Assembly: GCA_026982235.1 (NCBI GenBank)
Contig: JALSHM010000054.1
Location: 1-5,477 of the forward strand
Length of the DNA stretch: 5,477 bases
Source of the DNA: Robiginitomaculum sp.
Lineage (GTDB): Bacteria; Pseudomonadota; Alphaproteobacteria; Caulobacterales; Maricaulaceae
Direction of reading: 5' to 3'
The position numbers and the translations under genes are program-made. The notes under the pieces were generated by a model, which saw only the letters and a program-made list of their open reading frames with translations, did not search any database and was not told where the DNA came from. Every line of letters begins with the position of its first letter. Within the stretch, counting starts at the first letter, position 1. Shown one piece after another: positions 4,874 through 5,477 of this stretch.

Positions 4874-5477
4874 TTAAACCCAATCACCACTAACCGCTTG
4901 CCACAGCGTTAGGGTTGCGGCAGCGGCGGTGTCGGCGCGCAAGATTCTGGGGCCTAGGCTTATGGGTGTGCAATAAGGTTTGGCGCGTAACAGTTCACGC
5001 TCGTCCGGGGTGAAACCGCCCTCTGGGCCGATAAGGATGGCGGCGGGGTCTTTGATTTTGGCCAGGGTTTTGGTGGCAGGCTTTGCATCTCCGGCTTCGT
5101 CGGCAAATATCAAAGTGCGGTTTTCGTCCCAGTCCGCCAATAAATCCGCCAGTTTTTGTGGCTCGCCTAAGCGGGGTAGGTCGAGCCGTTCAGTTTGCTC
5201 GGCGGCTTCTATGATATGGGCTTGCATCTTGTCAGTACGAATTTTAGATGTGGTGCGGGCGGTGATGACGGGTTGGATGAGCGCAGCGCCCAGCTCTGTG
5301 GCTTTCTCGACACTGAACACATTGCGCTTGGGCTTAATTGGCGCAAACAACAGCCAGATATCGGGTGCTGGTTTAAAGGGGCGGGTTTGCTCGTCTACGG
5401 ACAAGGTTAGTTTTTGCTTAGAGGTTTGCGAAATGGTGGCCAAATATTCACCGTCGCGCCCGTTAAATAGACGGACT
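4874..5477 (-). CDS. rsmE: 16S rRNA m3U1498 methyltransferase RsmE, N-terminus cut by window edge
   Basis: RsmE uses S-adenosylmethionine to methylate N3 of U1498 in 16S rRNA of the small ribosomal subunit. About 200 residues are visible; the reading frame stays open to the window edge and begins VRLFNGRDGEYLATI, which is the normal N-terminal PUA-like domain, so about 40 residues lie outside. The TTG at 5443 is internal and not the start. The catalytic SPOUT part shows FAPIKPKR, VEKATELGAALIQPVIT, EAAEQTERLDLP, then the knot motifs ILIGPEGGFTPDE and ISLGPRILRADTA near the C-terminus. The LRADTA form with a GDW-type end is the variant I associate with Alphaproteobacteria (LRTETA elsewhere). 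It ends in TAA at 4874-4876, facing the CoA-ester lyase gene. Confidence 0.95.
   Translation of the reverse strand, partial: VRLFNGRDGEYLATISQTSKQKLTLSVDEQTRPFKPAPDIWLLFAPIKPKRNVFSVEKATELGAALIQPVITARTTSKIRTDKMQAHIIEAAEQTERLDLPRLGEPQKLADLLADWDENRTLIFADEAGDAKPATKTLAKIKDPAAILIGPEGGFTPDERELLRAKPYCTPISLGPRILRADTAAAATLTLWQAVSGDWV
4890..4912. terminator. Weak bulged hairpin at the lyase/rsmE convergent end
   Basis: CTAACCGCT (4890-4898) can pair with AGCGTTAG (4905-4912) as eight pairs with one bulged C and a TGCCAC loop. It lies in the last codons of rsmE, about 22 bases past the lyase stop. No T-run follows closely on either strand; the minus strand reaches GGGTTTAATTT only after the rsmE stop region. 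It is the only hairpin candidate noted at this convergent junction, and may be chance. Confidence 0.2.

Noticed and set aside
5443..5443. TTG at 5443 as the start of rsmE
   Set aside because: The frame continues upstream with conserved RsmE residues (VRLFNGRDGEY) to the window edge, so the gene is truncated by the window and not short.
1..5477. Mobile element, CRISPR array, phage defence or toxin-antitoxin system
   Set aside because: No transposase, integrase, repeat-spacer array, tRNA or paired small genes were found; every long stretch is covered by an identifiable chromosomal gene.

Overview
The window looks like a piece of alphaproteobacterial chromosome of moderate GC, with very tight gene packing. 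The best lineage hint is the RsmE C-terminus (FAPIK near the start of the catalytic domain, then LGPRILRADTA and a final GDW-type end), which I recognise as the alphaproteobacterial style. A fused PabB-PabC protein fits that group. An alkane hydroxylase hints at a hydrocarbon-using, perhaps marine, bacterium, but genus cannot be read from the sequence.

Layout: (1) 1-443, minus strand, the N-terminal part of a membrane acyltransferase-3 protein that runs off the left edge. (2) 444-561, a 118-bp divergent intergenic region with a repeat-rich operator/promoter candidate against the next start codon. (3) 562-2168, plus strand, a two-gene unit: an ArsR-family repressor overlapping by one base an AlkB-type diiron alkane 1-monooxygenase. 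(4) 2170-3918, minus strand, a fused aminodeoxychorismate synthase/aminodeoxychorismate lyase (p-aminobenzoate synthesis for folate), convergent with alkB across a single base. (5) 3919-3982, a 64-bp divergent promoter region. (6) 3983-4867, plus strand, an HpcH/HpaI (CitE-like) CoA-ester lyase. (7) 4874-5477, minus strand, the 16S rRNA m3U1498 methyltransferase RsmE, cut at its N-terminus by the right edge.

The accessory part is the arsR-alkB pair. The remaining complete genes are core metabolism or RNA modification and show no obvious functional link to it. The regulator probably represses its own operon through the 10-bp repeats that overlap its start, so that alkB is induced when an unknown signal is present. 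Rubredoxin and rubredoxin reductase, the electron donors AlkB needs, are not in this window. I found no mobile element, CRISPR array, tRNA, rRNA or riboswitch. The most interesting points are the ArsR-type control of alkB, the helically phased operator repeats and probable leaderless start, and a 12-bp hairpin in the shared alkB/pabBC 3' end.
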